A DNA stretch of 64,000 bases from Fimbriimonadaceae bacterium (lineage in GTDB: Bacteria; Armatimonadota; Fimbriimonadia; Fimbriimonadales; Fimbriimonadaceae): NCBI GenBank assembly GCA_019454145.1, contig CP075366.1, positions 2,273,564 through 2,337,563 on the forward strand, written 5' to 3'. The position numbers and the translations under genes were made by a program. Positions 8,646-17,125 of this stretch are shown here, piece after piece (position 1 is the stretch's first letter; every line of letters begins with the position of its first letter). The notes below the pieces were generated by a model. It saw nothing but the letters and a program-made list of their open reading frames with translations. It ran no database searches and was not told the DNA's origin.

Positions 8646-9717
8646 TCCATTTAAGAAATCAACTTATGTTGGCGTAGATATCGGCCACAAGTACATCAAG
8701 CTGGTTCAGCTTGAGCGGAACGGAGGGATTTGGAAAGTCACCAAAACGGTGAAGGTTCCAACTCCATCCGACACGATGAAAGACGGCGTCGTCACCGACA
8801 TTGACGTGATGGGGATCGCCATCCGCTCTGCTCTGCGCGAACACAAGATTACTGCGACATCCGCAGTCGTTGGTGTTTCAGGCGCATCAGTAATCGTTCG
8901 TACTCTTACGGTCAACAAAATGACTCCGGTCATGCTCCGTAAATCCATTAAGTACGAAGCAGGACGATACGTACCGAGCTCAATTGATGACAGCTACATC
9001 GAATTCGAAATCCTCGGTGATGTAGGCGAAGATCAGATGGAAGTCTTGATCGTTGCTGCGCCACGCGAAGTTGTAGAAAGCAAGGTCAAGGCAGTGGAAA
9101 AGGCGGATCTGGATGTTGACATCGTCGACGTAGAAGCGTTCGCAATGTATCGCTCGCTCATCGAATCAGATGAAAGTTCGATTCTGCACCAGATGACAGT
9201 CGCTTTGGTTGATATCGGAGCAACTGCAACTACCGTGAGCGTGGTTTCGGAAGGCGCGTTTGTCATGACGAGAACCATCGTTCTTGCCGGACAAGTGCTG
9301 ACCGATGCACTCAAAACTTATTTCCAACTTTCGGATGAACAAGCGGAAACGGGCAAGTCTCAGCTCGATTTCACTCCGCTGGTTACCGAATCGGTGATTG
9401 AAAATCAGCCTCTGCGGGTCATTCAACCGCACGTTGATGATCTTAGCCGAGAAATTCGACGATCACTCGGATACTTTGCTCAGCAAACCGACACAACCAA
9501 GAACAACCCGGTTACCCACGTTGTTCTCACTGGCGGTGGCGCAAAGCTGAAAGGTTTGGGCACTTACCTGAGCAACAAGCTTGGGGTGGAAGTGATTACT
9601 TCCGGTGTGTTCGAAAACCCGAGATTTCTTAATTCCAGCGACGAGGAGCTGGGTGCCGGTATGGAATGGTCGGTTGCCGCTGGTTTGGCAATGCGGGCCT
9701 TTGCTAAGGCGGCTTAA
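8635..9717 (+). CDS. pilM: Type IV pilus assembly protein PilM
   Basis: A 360-residue actin-like ATPase that sits on the cytoplasmic side of the inner membrane and binds the N-terminal tail of PilN. The FtsA-like fold is visible: phosphate-1 motif YVGVDIGHKYIKL at residues 12-24, phosphate-2 ALVDIGATATT at about 188, and the adenosine motif VVLTGGGAKLKGL at about 300. Length is normal for the family. A strong ribosome site (GAGGAGAA) lies within the end of the preceding gene. Next is pilN, 11 bases downstream. Confidence 0.95.
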   Translation: MSLNPFKKSTYVGVDIGHKYIKLVQLERNGGIWKVTKTVKVPTPSDTMKDGVVTDIDVMGIAIRSALREHKITATSAVVGVSGASVIVRTLTVNKMTPVMLRKSIKYEAGRYVPSSIDDSYIEFEILGDVGEDQMEVLIVAAPREVVESKVKAVEKADLDVDIVDVEAFAMYRSLIESDESSILHQMTVALVDIGATATTVSVVSEGAFVMTRTIVLAGQVLTDALKTYFQLSDEQAETGKSQLDFTPLVTESVIENQPLRVIQPHVDDLSREIRRSLGYFAQQTDTTKNNPVTHVVLTGGGAKLKGLGTYLSNKLGVEVITSGVFENPRFLNSSDEELGAGMEWSVAAGLAMRAFAKAA

Positions 9718-9728
9718 GAGGAAAGACA

Positions 9729-10325
9729 ATGCCACTCATCAACTTAATTCAAGAACAGCGTATAGAAGCGCGATCTAAACAAAAGCAGATTCAAATTGCT
9801 TTGTTTGGAACGATGGGAATCGGGGCGCTTTCGGTATTAGGCACGCTCGCCTTAATGTTCGATGCCACACGGCTGAATTTGTACGCCGGTGCGCTGGAAC
9901 AAAAGAAGATCGAAATCCAACCAACCCTCGATGAATTGACAGCGAACCAAGAAGCTTTGGATCAAATGCGGCCACGAGTTCAGACCCTCGAAACCGCACA
10001 AAAAGATTCAACGAAGTGGGAAGAAGTGCTTGCGTATCTCACGCAAAACACACCTCCAACCGTTTGGTTAACCAACGTAAAAGCATTCAAACAAGATGCG
10101 GCGACTCCAATGGTTCTCACCTTTAACGGTGTGAGCTTAACTCAAGAAGCAGTCGGTGATTTCCAATATCGCCTGGGTGTTTGCTCTGAGTTGGAAAATC
10201 CGCAGCTCAAGTACACGCAACCGCGATTCAGCGACAAATTCCGACAGTTTGAGTTCGAGCTTTCTGCCGACATGAAAGGAACTAAGGAAGAAGAATCTGC
10301 GGCGAAAGAGGTGACTAAGCCATGA
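9729..10325 (+). CDS. pilN: Type IV pilus assembly protein PilN
   Basis: A 198-residue bitopic inner-membrane protein. The N-terminus MPLINLIQEQR carries the INL(L) motif that docks into PilM. One transmembrane segment follows at about residues 25-50, then a coiled coil and a periplasmic ferredoxin-like domain. It forms the alignment subcomplex with PilO. It is preceded by an AGAGGAAAG ribosome site, and its stop overlaps the pilO start (ATGA). Confidence 0.9.
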   Translation: MPLINLIQEQRIEARSKQKQIQIALFGTMGIGALSVLGTLALMFDATRLNLYAGALEQKKIEIQPTLDELTANQEALDQMRPRVQTLETAQKDSTKWEEVLAYLTQNTPPTVWLTNVKAFKQDAATPMVLTFNGVSLTQEAVGDFQYRLGVCSELENPQLKYTQPRFSDKFRQFEFELSADMKGTKEEESAAKEVTKP

Positions 10326-11005
10326 AATCAAATGAAGCAATGAAATCCGTTGCCCTGTTAGCGTTAGCAACGCTGCTGGTTGGAGGCGGCCTGATTTATT
10401 GGCAATACAATAACCGGTCGGCAGCTCAATCACGAGTTGCTTCGCTCGAAGCAGAACTGCCCGATATCGAGCAGGTTCAAGCTGACTTGGCGACATCTCA
10501 GCAAGAGCTTGAGGATCACCGGATTCGATTAGAGCACCTTGAGAAGAGTCTTCCGAAGGAAGCCTACATTCCAACTCTGTTGAAGGAATTGGAAATGGTC
10601 GGGAAGGAACGGAATCTCACCGTGACTGGTATTCGACCGATCCTCCAACCAAATACAGTGGGTTCACCAGTCGCTGAAGATGATTCTGGCTATCAAAAAC
10701 TAGACATTGACATTACTGGTCAAGGAACGTATCGAGCCGTTTTGGAAATGATTGCGAGCTTGAAGAGCTTCCCTAAGATTCTCTCGGTTACAACCATTGC
10801 AATTCAGCCTCGGCGGGATATGCAAAGCAAGTCAAATGAACTGGATGCAACGATTCGGCTCCGTGCATACATTTTCAAGGAAGCACTGGCACCGATTCCA
10901 GGCAGTTCAGAAGACAAAGCTAATGGTGGCGGAGTTGAGACAGGGGAAACCAAGGTCACAAAGAATTCAGATGAGCGCGGCAACCGCGCAGGAGCTGTAC
11001 TATGA
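10322..11005 (+). CDS. pilO: Type IV pilus assembly protein PilO
   Basis: A 227-residue inner-membrane protein with one transmembrane segment (about residues 9-26), a coiled coil rich in Glu/Gln (about 38-80) and a periplasmic domain containing LLKELEMVGKE and a GTYRAVLEMIASLKSFPKI segment typical of PilO. It pairs with PilN to connect the cytoplasmic ring to the PilP/PilQ channel. The last 35 residues are charged and probably disordered. It overlaps its neighbours on both sides by 4 bases. Confidence 0.9.
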   Translation: MKSNEAMKSVALLALATLLVGGGLIYWQYNNRSAAQSRVASLEAELPDIEQVQADLATSQQELEDHRIRLEHLEKSLPKEAYIPTLLKELEMVGKERNLTVTGIRPILQPNTVGSPVAEDDSGYQKLDIDITGQGTYRAVLEMIASLKSFPKILSVTTIAIQPRRDMQSKSNELDATIRLRAYIFKEALAPIPGSSEDKANGGGVETGETKVTKNSDERGNRAGAVL

Positions 11006-11670
11006 ACAACGATAAAAAGAAGCTCATGATTTTGGGCGTTCTCGCTCTGCTCATGGTTGCGGTAGGCGCATTCACCTTTATGGGTGGCGGTTCTTCGGCT
11101 AGCCCAGAAGTTTTGACTACCAAAGCAACTGGGGCATACGGAGAAGGAACTGATCCGCAGGCAAATGGAGATGAAGGCACGGGAGATGAAAACCCGACGG
11201 ACGGTATTTCTGAAGAAGACCGACCAGAAAGCGGCGTGCTTGCATTAGCCCCGTTCGAGCCACGTGATCCGTTTGAAACTCCGAGTAGCGTTCCAAAGGC
11301 GAATGAGATTACTCCGCCTCCAGCGGTTACGCCAACGGCAACTCACGTCACTCCTATTCAAGGAAATCCTCCACGACAAAACTCAGGCAATCAACCGTTT
11401 GATCCGAATACGTTCGGCGGTGGAATTGGCGGCGGTCAAAACCTCCCGCCAGTAGTAGTTGCCCCTACGTTTATCGTGAAGGGAATCATTTTGGGCGCAA
11501 AGCCCATGGCAGTTTTTGAGGACGGTCAAGGAAACCAACGATTGGTCGCACTTGGCGGTTCGGTTGATGGAGACACCAAAGTCGTTGCCATTGAACAAGG
11601 CAAGGTTACGGTGGTTCACAAGGGTAAGCGGTATTCGCTTGCATTACAAGAGGTAGCACGCAATGACTAA
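11002..11670 (+). CDS. PilP-like pilus protein
   Basis: A 222-residue protein in the PilP position of the operon. It has one N-terminal transmembrane segment (about residues 9-30), a long acidic and then Pro/Thr/Asn-rich linker (about 40-150), and a C-terminal beta domain (about 155-220; FIVKGIILGAKPMAVFEDG) like the homology region of PilP and GspC, which contacts the secretin. Unlike classical PilP it shows no lipobox and is anchored by a membrane helix, as in GspC. It overlaps pilO by 4 bases and pilQ by 8, so the assignment rests on both fold and position. Confidence 0.72.
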   Translation: MNNDKKKLMILGVLALLMVAVGAFTFMGGGSSASPEVLTTKATGAYGEGTDPQANGDEGTGDENPTDGISEEDRPESGVLALAPFEPRDPFETPSSVPKANEITPPPAVTPTATHVTPIQGNPPRQNSGNQPFDPNTFGGGIGGGQNLPPVVVAPTFIVKGIILGAKPMAVFEDGQGNQRLVALGGSVDGDTKVVAIEQGKVTVVHKGKRYSLALQEVARND

Positions 11671-14347
11671 AACACTCACGTGGGGTTTGGCATTGGGCTT
11701 GATCGGCATGGCCGGGATTGCTCAAGCAAAATCCGACATCAGTTCTGTTAGCCACACGAAGTCGGCAAGCGGAACACACTCTATTGTCATCAAGGGTGAA
11801 GGGTTGGCTAAGCCAACCATCATCACGGTTCCGGCAAAGAACACGACCATCTACGAATTCAATGCGAATCTCCGAACCAATCGGGGAACCATTAAAGTTC
11901 AAGATGCTGGTGTTAGTTCGGTGCAGTTCGGTTGGTTCTCAGCAAAGCCTCCTAAGGTTCGTTTTGCTTTCCGGTTAAACGGTGGATTCTCTCCGACTCT
12001 CACCGAAACCAAAGAAGGTTGGACGATTTCTTTCGGTGGCAAGCCTGCAGTAACTACCCCGGCAAAAACCAACGAACCAAAAGCAAAGGAAAGCGACAAC
12101 GCTGCTCCTAAGTTGCCTTATGCAAAGGATTATCTTCCTATGCCAGGCGAACCAGGCGCACCAAAGCCAGTCGCAGGATCGATTGCTGATCAGAAAAATG
12201 ACACTGAGCCACTAAATACTCAAGTGACAGAAACCAAGAGCAATCAAACCGCGGCTCCGCGAACCGTTGCTAACGTGATCCCAGTTGATATGGCCCAAAT
12301 GGTCAGCCTCGACTTTGTGGGCACGGACATTATTCAGATTCTCAAGGCACTTTCGATTCAATCGAACGTGAACATCGTGGCATCTCCAGACGTGAGTCCG
12401 GCAGATAAGCCAGTAAAGCTCACCGTTTCGCTGAACAAAGTCTCGCTCGACGACGCGCTCAGCTATATCACGGCTATTTCTGGCCTGCGGTATGCACGAG
12501 TCAGCAACACCTATATCGTTACCCAGTCTGAAAACTTCAGTTCTGCGATGCGACAGGTGATGGAGCGAATGGGCAGCCGATACGAAACCCGTGTCGTAAA
12601 CCTGATCAGCGGTCAAGCGCAAAAAATTAAGGAAGCAACCGAAAAGGCGATTCCTCCTGCAGGCAAGAGCGGCTTCTACGAAGTTATTGTTCCAACTGGC
12701 AACGATCTTCCTGGTGTCGCAACTGCTCCAGCAACTGACGGAAAAGATGGCGGCAAAGCCCCAACTCAATCCGGCGGAGCAGCACGAGTTTATTACCTGA
12801 TGGTAGTTGGCGATCCAACCCGTGTCGAAGAAGTGGAAACCTATATCCGCGACCTCGATATGAAGATCACCGATTCAAGTTCATTCAGCCGCAAAGCTGA
12901 TATGACCACCGTTGTCATCCCAATTCAAAGCGGCGAAACTGGTCGAATCAAGACAATGATTGACGGCTTGATCGCGGAGCATCCACGAGCGGGCGAATTC
13001 ACCATCCAAGAAAGCATTCTTGAAGGTGCAACCAAAGGCGAATCGGCAACAATGACCCTGTTGATGGTTGGACCCAAGGCTGATGTGCAACGACTCGAAA
13101 CTTTTGCAAAATCGTTTGATCGCGAACTTTGCGCGGTTATGGGTCGAAGCTACGAAAACGACCTTGCCGGACTTGAAAAGGTGTGGGAAGTCGTTGATCT
13201 TAACTACGTTGAACCAACTATGATCGAACTTGATCTTAAGACTCGGTTCAAGGGACTTCAAATCAGCTTGTTGCCTGATCCAGTCACTCCTGGAGTGAAA
13301 GGTTCAACCAACTCATCGGAAACCAATTCGGGCGCAACCGGAATGGGTAATGGTGGATCTGGCGCTTCTGGCGACGGTGGTAAAGAAAGCACGGCAAGTT
13401 CTTCATCAGAAGAGCACAAGATCACTGGGCGAGAGCCTATGCGACTCGTTCTTCGCGGAACTCGAGCACAAATCGACGAAGCGAAAAACTACATCGCTAT
13501 GATTGACTTGGCCCCTCGCCAAATCGCTCTGGAACTCCGCGTTCTGGAAATGACAAAAGAAGAAGCTCTTCGCATCGGTATTGACTGGAACGTCATCACC
13601 GGTGGACGGCTCAGCCCAATCCGCATCAACCAAGGCCTTGGCGATACAGCGGCAACTCCAGGAACTTTTGGTGGTACCAACGAGTTCAACGCAACTGATA
13701 GCGCTAACTTCTTGGCTACGCTTGACCAACTCAACGGCGGACGCAACCTGATTGCTCGACCAAATGCTCTGGTGAGCGACGGACGATCTACGAACTTGTT
13801 CGTTGGTGACACAGTACGCTACATCAAGACAATTCAGTCAACTCAAAACGGAACAACCGTTGAAACGGCTGAAGTGCAAGTCGGCGTGGACTTCAACATC
13901 CACGCTCGGATTGGCGGCGACGGTCAAATCGCGCTCAGCCTTGACCAAAACTTCAGCATCCTCACCGGATTCACTCCTGTACCAGGCGGCGGTAACTTGC
14001 CACAAACAAGTGACCGACTGACCAACATGTTCGTGAACATGCACAGTGGCGAAACCCTGGCTTTGGGTGGATTGATCCTTGAACAAGACCGAAAGAAAGT
14101 CAACGGTATTCCGTTGCTGAAAGATCTTCCGATCATCGGACATTTGTTCAAGCGAACTGACAACAGCAAGATCAAGACAGAAATCGTATTCTTCTTGACT
14201 GCAGTTGAAGTAAATCAAGGCAACCGAGCGAATGCTGCATCACCAGCAACTAGCTCAACCAAAACTCCAGATCCAATGGGCGACTACGGTCGAACCCAAC
14301 CGATCAAGGGTAGCGGCAAAGGCAAAGATCAGCGAACCCTTCGCTAA
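11663..14347 (+). CDS. pilQ: Type IV pilus secretin PilQ
   Basis: An 894-residue outer-membrane secretin through which the pilus emerges. A signal peptide ends near AQAKS. An AMIN-like beta domain follows (about 25-125), then a linker, an STN/N0 domain (about 215-290), two or three N1-type domains (about 310-500) separated by a Gly/Ser/Asn-rich insert (about 545-580), and the C-terminal secretin pore (about 615-860). Pore hallmarks include TSDRLTNMFVNMHSGETL and GIPLLKDLPIIGHLF. It is the last gene of the operon and is followed by a 14-bp-stem terminator. The prepilin and the motor ATPases are not in the window. Confidence 0.95.
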   Translation: MTKTLTWGLALGLIGMAGIAQAKSDISSVSHTKSASGTHSIVIKGEGLAKPTIITVPAKNTTIYEFNANLRTNRGTIKVQDAGVSSVQFGWFSAKPPKVRFAFRLNGGFSPTLTETKEGWTISFGGKPAVTTPAKTNEPKAKESDNAAPKLPYAKDYLPMPGEPGAPKPVAGSIADQKNDTEPLNTQVTETKSNQTAAPRTVANVIPVDMAQMVSLDFVGTDIIQILKALSIQSNVNIVASPDVSPADKPVKLTVSLNKVSLDDALSYITAISGLRYARVSNTYIVTQSENFSSAMRQVMERMGSRYETRVVNLISGQAQKIKEATEKAIPPAGKSGFYEVIVPTGNDLPGVATAPATDGKDGGKAPTQSGGAARVYYLMVVGDPTRVEEVETYIRDLDMKITDSSSFSRKADMTTVVIPIQSGETGRIKTMIDGLIAEHPRAGEFTIQESILEGATKGESATMTLLMVGPKADVQRLETFAKSFDRELCAVMGRSYENDLAGLEKVWEVVDLNYVEPTMIELDLKTRFKGLQISLLPDPVTPGVKGSTNSSETNSGATGMGNGGSGASGDGGKESTASSSSEEHKITGREPMRLVLRGTRAQIDEAKNYIAMIDLAPRQIALELRVLEMTKEEALRIGIDWNVITGGRLSPIRINQGLGDTAATPGTFGGTNEFNATDSANFLATLDQLNGGRNLIARPNALVSDGRSTNLFVGDTVRYIKTIQSTQNGTTVETAEVQVGVDFNIHARIGGDGQIALSLDQNFSILTGFTPVPGGGNLPQTSDRLTNMFVNMHSGETLALGGLILEQDRKKVNGIPLLKDLPIIGHLFKRTDNSKIKTEIVFFLTAVEVNQGNRANAASPATSSTKTPDPMGDYGRTQPIKGSGKGKDQRTLR

Positions 14348-14368
14348 TCAAGTCTGAGCGTGCACTCT

Positions 14369-14403
14369 CAAGGAGGCTGATTCGGCGGAATCAGCCTCCT
14401 TCT
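14369..14403 (+). terminator. Intrinsic terminator of the pilus operon
   Basis: A perfect 14-bp stem (14369-14382 with 14387-14400) has the loop GGCG and contains GGAGGCTGATTC. It is followed by CTTCTGTTT. It ends the pil operon. Confidence 0.85.
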
Positions 14404-14456
14404 TCTGTTTAATGCATCGGAATAATTTCAAATCGCGTATTCTGTGGGTGAGAACG

Positions 14457-14957
14457 ATGCCCGAAGAACATTTAAAATCGGACGATGATATTGAGGCGAT
14501 TCTGCATCTTGCCGTACAGCAGAATTCATCTGGATCAGAGGATTTAAGAGCACGGCTTCAATCTGCGGCGGATGAGTTAGGATTAACCCCCGAACAAATT
14601 CAGGTGGCAGAAGAAGCCTACCGAGCAGAAAAGGCATCGCAGGCGGTTCAAAAACAGACCGAGCTTGAAGACACACAATTGTGGAAGCAATTCCGAAAAA
14701 CCCAGGTGAGTGACTTTATTAGCCACCTGGGAACCTATGTGGCGGTCAATACATTCCTTATCTGGCTAGATATGAACCAAGGTAGTGGCTTAAATTGGGC
14801 TTATTGGTCAGTTGCTGGGTGGGGAATCGCGATAGCGATTCAGGCATTTAACTTACTTGCCAGCCAGCGAACCGACAACTTGGACGAATTTGAACGATGG
14901 AAACGCAAAAATAAGAAAAAACTGAAGAAAGTCGCTTCATCAGAATCTGAGGATTAA
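14457..14957 (+). CDS. 2TM domain protein
   Basis: A 166-residue membrane protein. The first ~80 residues are acidic and helical (a putative short SHOCT/bundle region), followed by the 2TM domain: HLGTYVAVNTFLIW (helix 1, about residue 90) and WSVAGWGIAIAIQAFNLL (helix 2, about residue 120), then a Lys-rich tail. The open frame reaches back to 14412, but the ATG at 14457 has GTGAGAACG before it and gives a cleaner N-terminus. In other bacteria 2TM domains are attached to histidine kinases; no such domain is here. It ends in a 4-base convergent overlap with crcB. Confidence 0.72.
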   Translation: MPEEHLKSDDDIEAILHLAVQQNSSGSEDLRARLQSAADELGLTPEQIQVAEEAYRAEKASQAVQKQTELEDTQLWKQFRKTQVSDFISHLGTYVAVNTFLIWLDMNQGSGLNWAYWSVAGWGIAIAIQAFNLLASQRTDNLDEFERWKRKNKKKLKKVASSESED

Positions 14958-15346
14958 TTCACCGGCGCAGGCTGGTTTGTGAGCCAGAATCCAAATGCGG
15001 CTCCGGCAAGCCCAAGTAGCACCTGCGATAAAGCAAACACTGTTGCCTGAATATAGAGTTGCTGTCTGAGCATAGTAAGCAAATCCAGCGAATAGCTCGA
15101 GAAAGTAGTGAATCCTCCTAGAATCCCAATTGCGGCGAATAAATAAATCGGGTCAGATTTTTGGTTGATCCACCCAGCTAAACACCCGATTGCCACACTT
15201 CCGATAATGTTGACGAGCATCACTGGCAAAAACGGGTGATCAGGACGAATTTTAGCGAGCCAAACCGCCATTCCGTAGCGGGCCATTGAACCAACTGCAC
15301 CTCCAGCTCCAACTAATAGAAACGAGCTGAAGCTGTTGGGGGGCAT
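14954..15346 (-). CDS. crcB: Fluoride exporter FluC/CrcB
   Basis: A 130-residue, four-helix fluoride channel that works as a dual-topology dimer and removes F- from the cytoplasm. The family signature GGFTTFSSYSLD is at about residues 75-86, and the N-terminal GGAVGSMARYG loop is typical. Only 12 bases separate it from the coiled-coil gene upstream, so it is probably read from the coaD side. No fluoride riboswitch is visible, and there is no room for one directly upstream. Confidence 0.93.
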   Translation of the reverse strand: MPPNSFSSFLLVGAGGAVGSMARYGMAVWLAKIRPDHPFLPVMLVNIIGSVAIGCLAGWINQKSDPIYLFAAIGILGGFTTFSSYSLDLLTMLRQQLYIQATVFALSQVLLGLAGAAFGFWLTNQPAPVN

Positions 15347-15358
15347 AAAGCTGAGATT

Positions 15359-15940
15359 TTAGACGTTAACGCGCTCGCGGTCAACTTCCACTACGGCAGT
15401 AGCAGGTTGAATTTGCGATTGAATTTCCCGCTTTCCACGTTCAACGGAAGAGAGCACTTTGCCAACCACGTTCTCAAGGTTTTCGAGCACGTCTGCCGCG
15501 TAGTGATCGGCACCGCGTCGCATTTCGCGGGCATCTTTTTCCGCAGACTTGCGGAGTTCTTCAGCTTGTGCTTTCGCAATACGGAGCACTTCGTCTTCGC
15601 TGACCATTTGAACTTGCTTGAGTTCGGCCTGCTGAAGAATGAGAGAAGCTTTTTCTTCAGCTTCGCGGACGATTTGATCAGCTTGAGTTTCGGCACTGGT
15701 CAACATGACTTTGACTTCTTCCTCAGCGTCGGTCATGATCCGCTCAGTTTCGCGAGTGAGGCTGGCGGCATCCTTCATCTCTCGCGGCATTGAAGCGCGA
15801 ATCTGATCGATTTGGAAGCAACAGGCATCCTTATCAAGTCCGAACACCAATTTGCCCAGGTTCTTTTTGCTACCGATTTCGTTCTTGAGGTTCTCAAGGA
15901 GTCGGAGCACATCAATGGAATAATCTTTGCGAATTGACAT
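15359..15940 (-). CDS. Coiled-coil protein between coaD and crcB
   Basis: A 193-residue soluble, highly charged protein. A folded N-terminal ~55 residues (with a Cys pair, DACCF) is followed by a long coiled coil (about 58-165) rich in Ala/Glu/Lys, resembling DivIVA or ATP-synthase b-type helices, and a short tail. I do not recognise a precise family; similar coiled-coil proteins are found next to coaD in other bacteria, so a division or envelope role is an inference. It lies between coaD (76 bases upstream) and crcB (12 bases downstream) on the same strand. Confidence 0.6.
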   Translation of the reverse strand: MSIRKDYSIDVLRLLENLKNEIGSKKNLGKLVFGLDKDACCFQIDQIRASMPREMKDAASLTRETERIMTDAEEEVKVMLTSAETQADQIVREAEEKASLILQQAELKQVQMVSEDEVLRIAKAQAEELRKSAEKDAREMRRGADHYAADVLENLENVVGKVLSSVERGKREIQSQIQPATAVVEVDRERVNV

Positions 15941-16016
15941 TGTGGTTATTGACCGCCAAACAGCTTCTATAGTTTAACACGCTATTCGGGTGTAGAAAGG
16001 TTCATGACCCAGGGTT

Positions 16017-16496
16017 TTATACCTGTCTATTTGCAATTAATTTCGCAACTGGTTCGGGTACGAACTGCTGATAGTTTCCACCGAGGCGAGCAACTTCGCG
16101 AACGACGGAAGAAGCAAGGAAGCTAAATTCCTCGGTTGCGATGAGGAAAACCGTTTCAATTTGCGGGTTCAGACGCCGATTGGCAAGCGCAATTCGGAAT
16201 TCGTAGTCGTAATCTGAGATGGCCCGTAAACCTCGTAAAAGAACCATTGCCTGATGTTGGGTGGCAAAATCAACGAGTAAACCATTGAATGTTTCCACCC
16301 GTACATTGGGCCACTTTTGAACACACTCAGACAGGGCTGCTTTACGCTGTTCAACCGGAAGATAAGGAGCCTTTTCCGAATTTGAGCCAATGGCAACGAT
16401 GAGCTCATCGTATAGGCCAGCCCCTCGTTCAATGATGTCGAGGTGACCGAAAGTTGGCGGGTCAAACGAGCCGGGATATATGGCCCTGTGCTTCAT
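16017..16496 (-). CDS. coaD: Phosphopantetheine adenylyltransferase CoaD
   Basis: A 159-residue enzyme of coenzyme A synthesis: 4'-phosphopantetheine + ATP gives dephospho-CoA + PPi. The nucleotidyltransferase motif GSFDPPTFGHLDII is at residues 9-22, and the second motif FSFLASSVVREVA at about 123 replaces the usual ISSSLVKEVA pattern with the expected SS-x-VRE core. The length is exactly typical. No strong ribosome site is visible. Confidence 0.96.
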   Translation of the reverse strand: MKHRAIYPGSFDPPTFGHLDIIERGAGLYDELIVAIGSNSEKAPYLPVEQRKAALSECVQKWPNVRVETFNGLLVDFATQHQAMVLLRGLRAISDYDYEFRIALANRRLNPQIETVFLIATEEFSFLASSVVREVARLGGNYQQFVPEPVAKLIANRQV

Positions 16497-16529
16497 TGTG
16501 GCGAGTCTATCACACTGTAATTCAACGAT

Positions 16530-16563
16530 AAAAAAATCCCTTCAAGAAAACTCTTGAAGGGAT
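16530..16563 (-). terminator. Intrinsic terminator after the His-rich lipoprotein gene
   Basis: A 12-bp stem (16536-16547 with 16552-16563) closes the loop AAAC. On the minus strand it is followed by a run of T (16535-16530). It separates the lipoprotein gene from coaD. Confidence 0.85.
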
Positions 16564-16601
16564 CGGTAGTGCTGATCCTTACGGTTGATCAGCGATTGTG
16601 A

Positions 16602-16919
16602 TTAGTGACCTTCGCCTTCTGCGTGACCGTGACCATCATCAGCTGGCTTTGCATCGCCGCCTTCTGGGGTCGCTGCTTCTCCGCCTTCAGTGGTCTTAGC
16701 TTCGCCACCTTCAGTGGTTTTCGCTTCTCCACCTTCGGTGGAAGTTGATTCACCGCCCTCTGGCGAGGTGGTTGGGGTTGTAGTTGAACTATCTGGGGTG
16801 CCAGCGTTGCTGCTGGTGTCAGGGGTAGCTGTATCTGCAGCTGGTTCGCATCCAACAAGCGCGAATGCACCCAGTGCTACGACCGCGATGGCCATCAAGA
16901 ACAGTTTTGAACTCTTCAT
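16602..16919 (-). CDS. Small lipoprotein with Gly-Glu repeats and His-rich end
   Basis: A 105-residue secreted lipoprotein. The signal peptide ends in the lipobox LVGC (Cys24). The mature part is low-complexity: Thr/Ser/Pro-rich, then five imperfect 8-residue units around TEGGEAKT (about 50-88), and finally a short His-rich tail (DDGHGHAEGEGH) that could bind Ni, Zn or Cu. No family is recognised. It has its own terminator and an AAAGAAGAA ribosome site. Related low-complexity lipoproteins often act as surface or metal-buffering proteins, but that is a guess here. Confidence 0.65.
   Translation of the reverse strand: MKSSKLFLMAIAVVALGAFALVGCEPAADTATPDTSSNAGTPDSSTTTPTTSPEGGESTSTEGGEAKTTEGGEAKTTEGGEAATPEGGDAKPADDGHGHAEGEGH
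16657..16776. repeat. Five imperfect 24-bp tandem units inside the lipoprotein gene
   Basis: Units begin at 16657, 16681, 16705, 16729 and 16753, each starting CCgCCTTC or CCaCCTTC. They encode the EGGEAxTxx-type repeat. The repeat is in frame, so unit-number changes would keep the protein intact. Confidence 0.7.
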
Positions 16920-17125
16920 TTTCTTCTTTATCTCCAGTGTGTTTGCATTTAGGGTCGCCTGTTACAGTGAACCCTGCAGCAATTGAGGACGGTTCAACGG
17001 ATGGTTCCGATGCAGAACCAGGGAAAACGAACTACTATGTTGCCCATAAAAGCCCAATTCGCCCAATCCTCGCCGCATTCAACAATATCTTCGGCAGATA
17101 AGTGCCCAACCTGTTAAAAATAGGG

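Noticed and set aside
15347-15960. Fluoride riboswitch for crcB.
   Set aside because: Only 12 bases separate crcB from the upstream coding gene and no fluoride-aptamer core is visible there or upstream of the coiled-coil gene.
16967-17101. Small open frame (GTG start, 44 codons) on the + strand upstream of the lipoprotein gene.
   Set aside because: It has no ribosome site, a doubtful start and no recognisable motif. The 206-base gap is more likely the lipoprotein promoter region and the downstream end of the outer-membrane protein gene.
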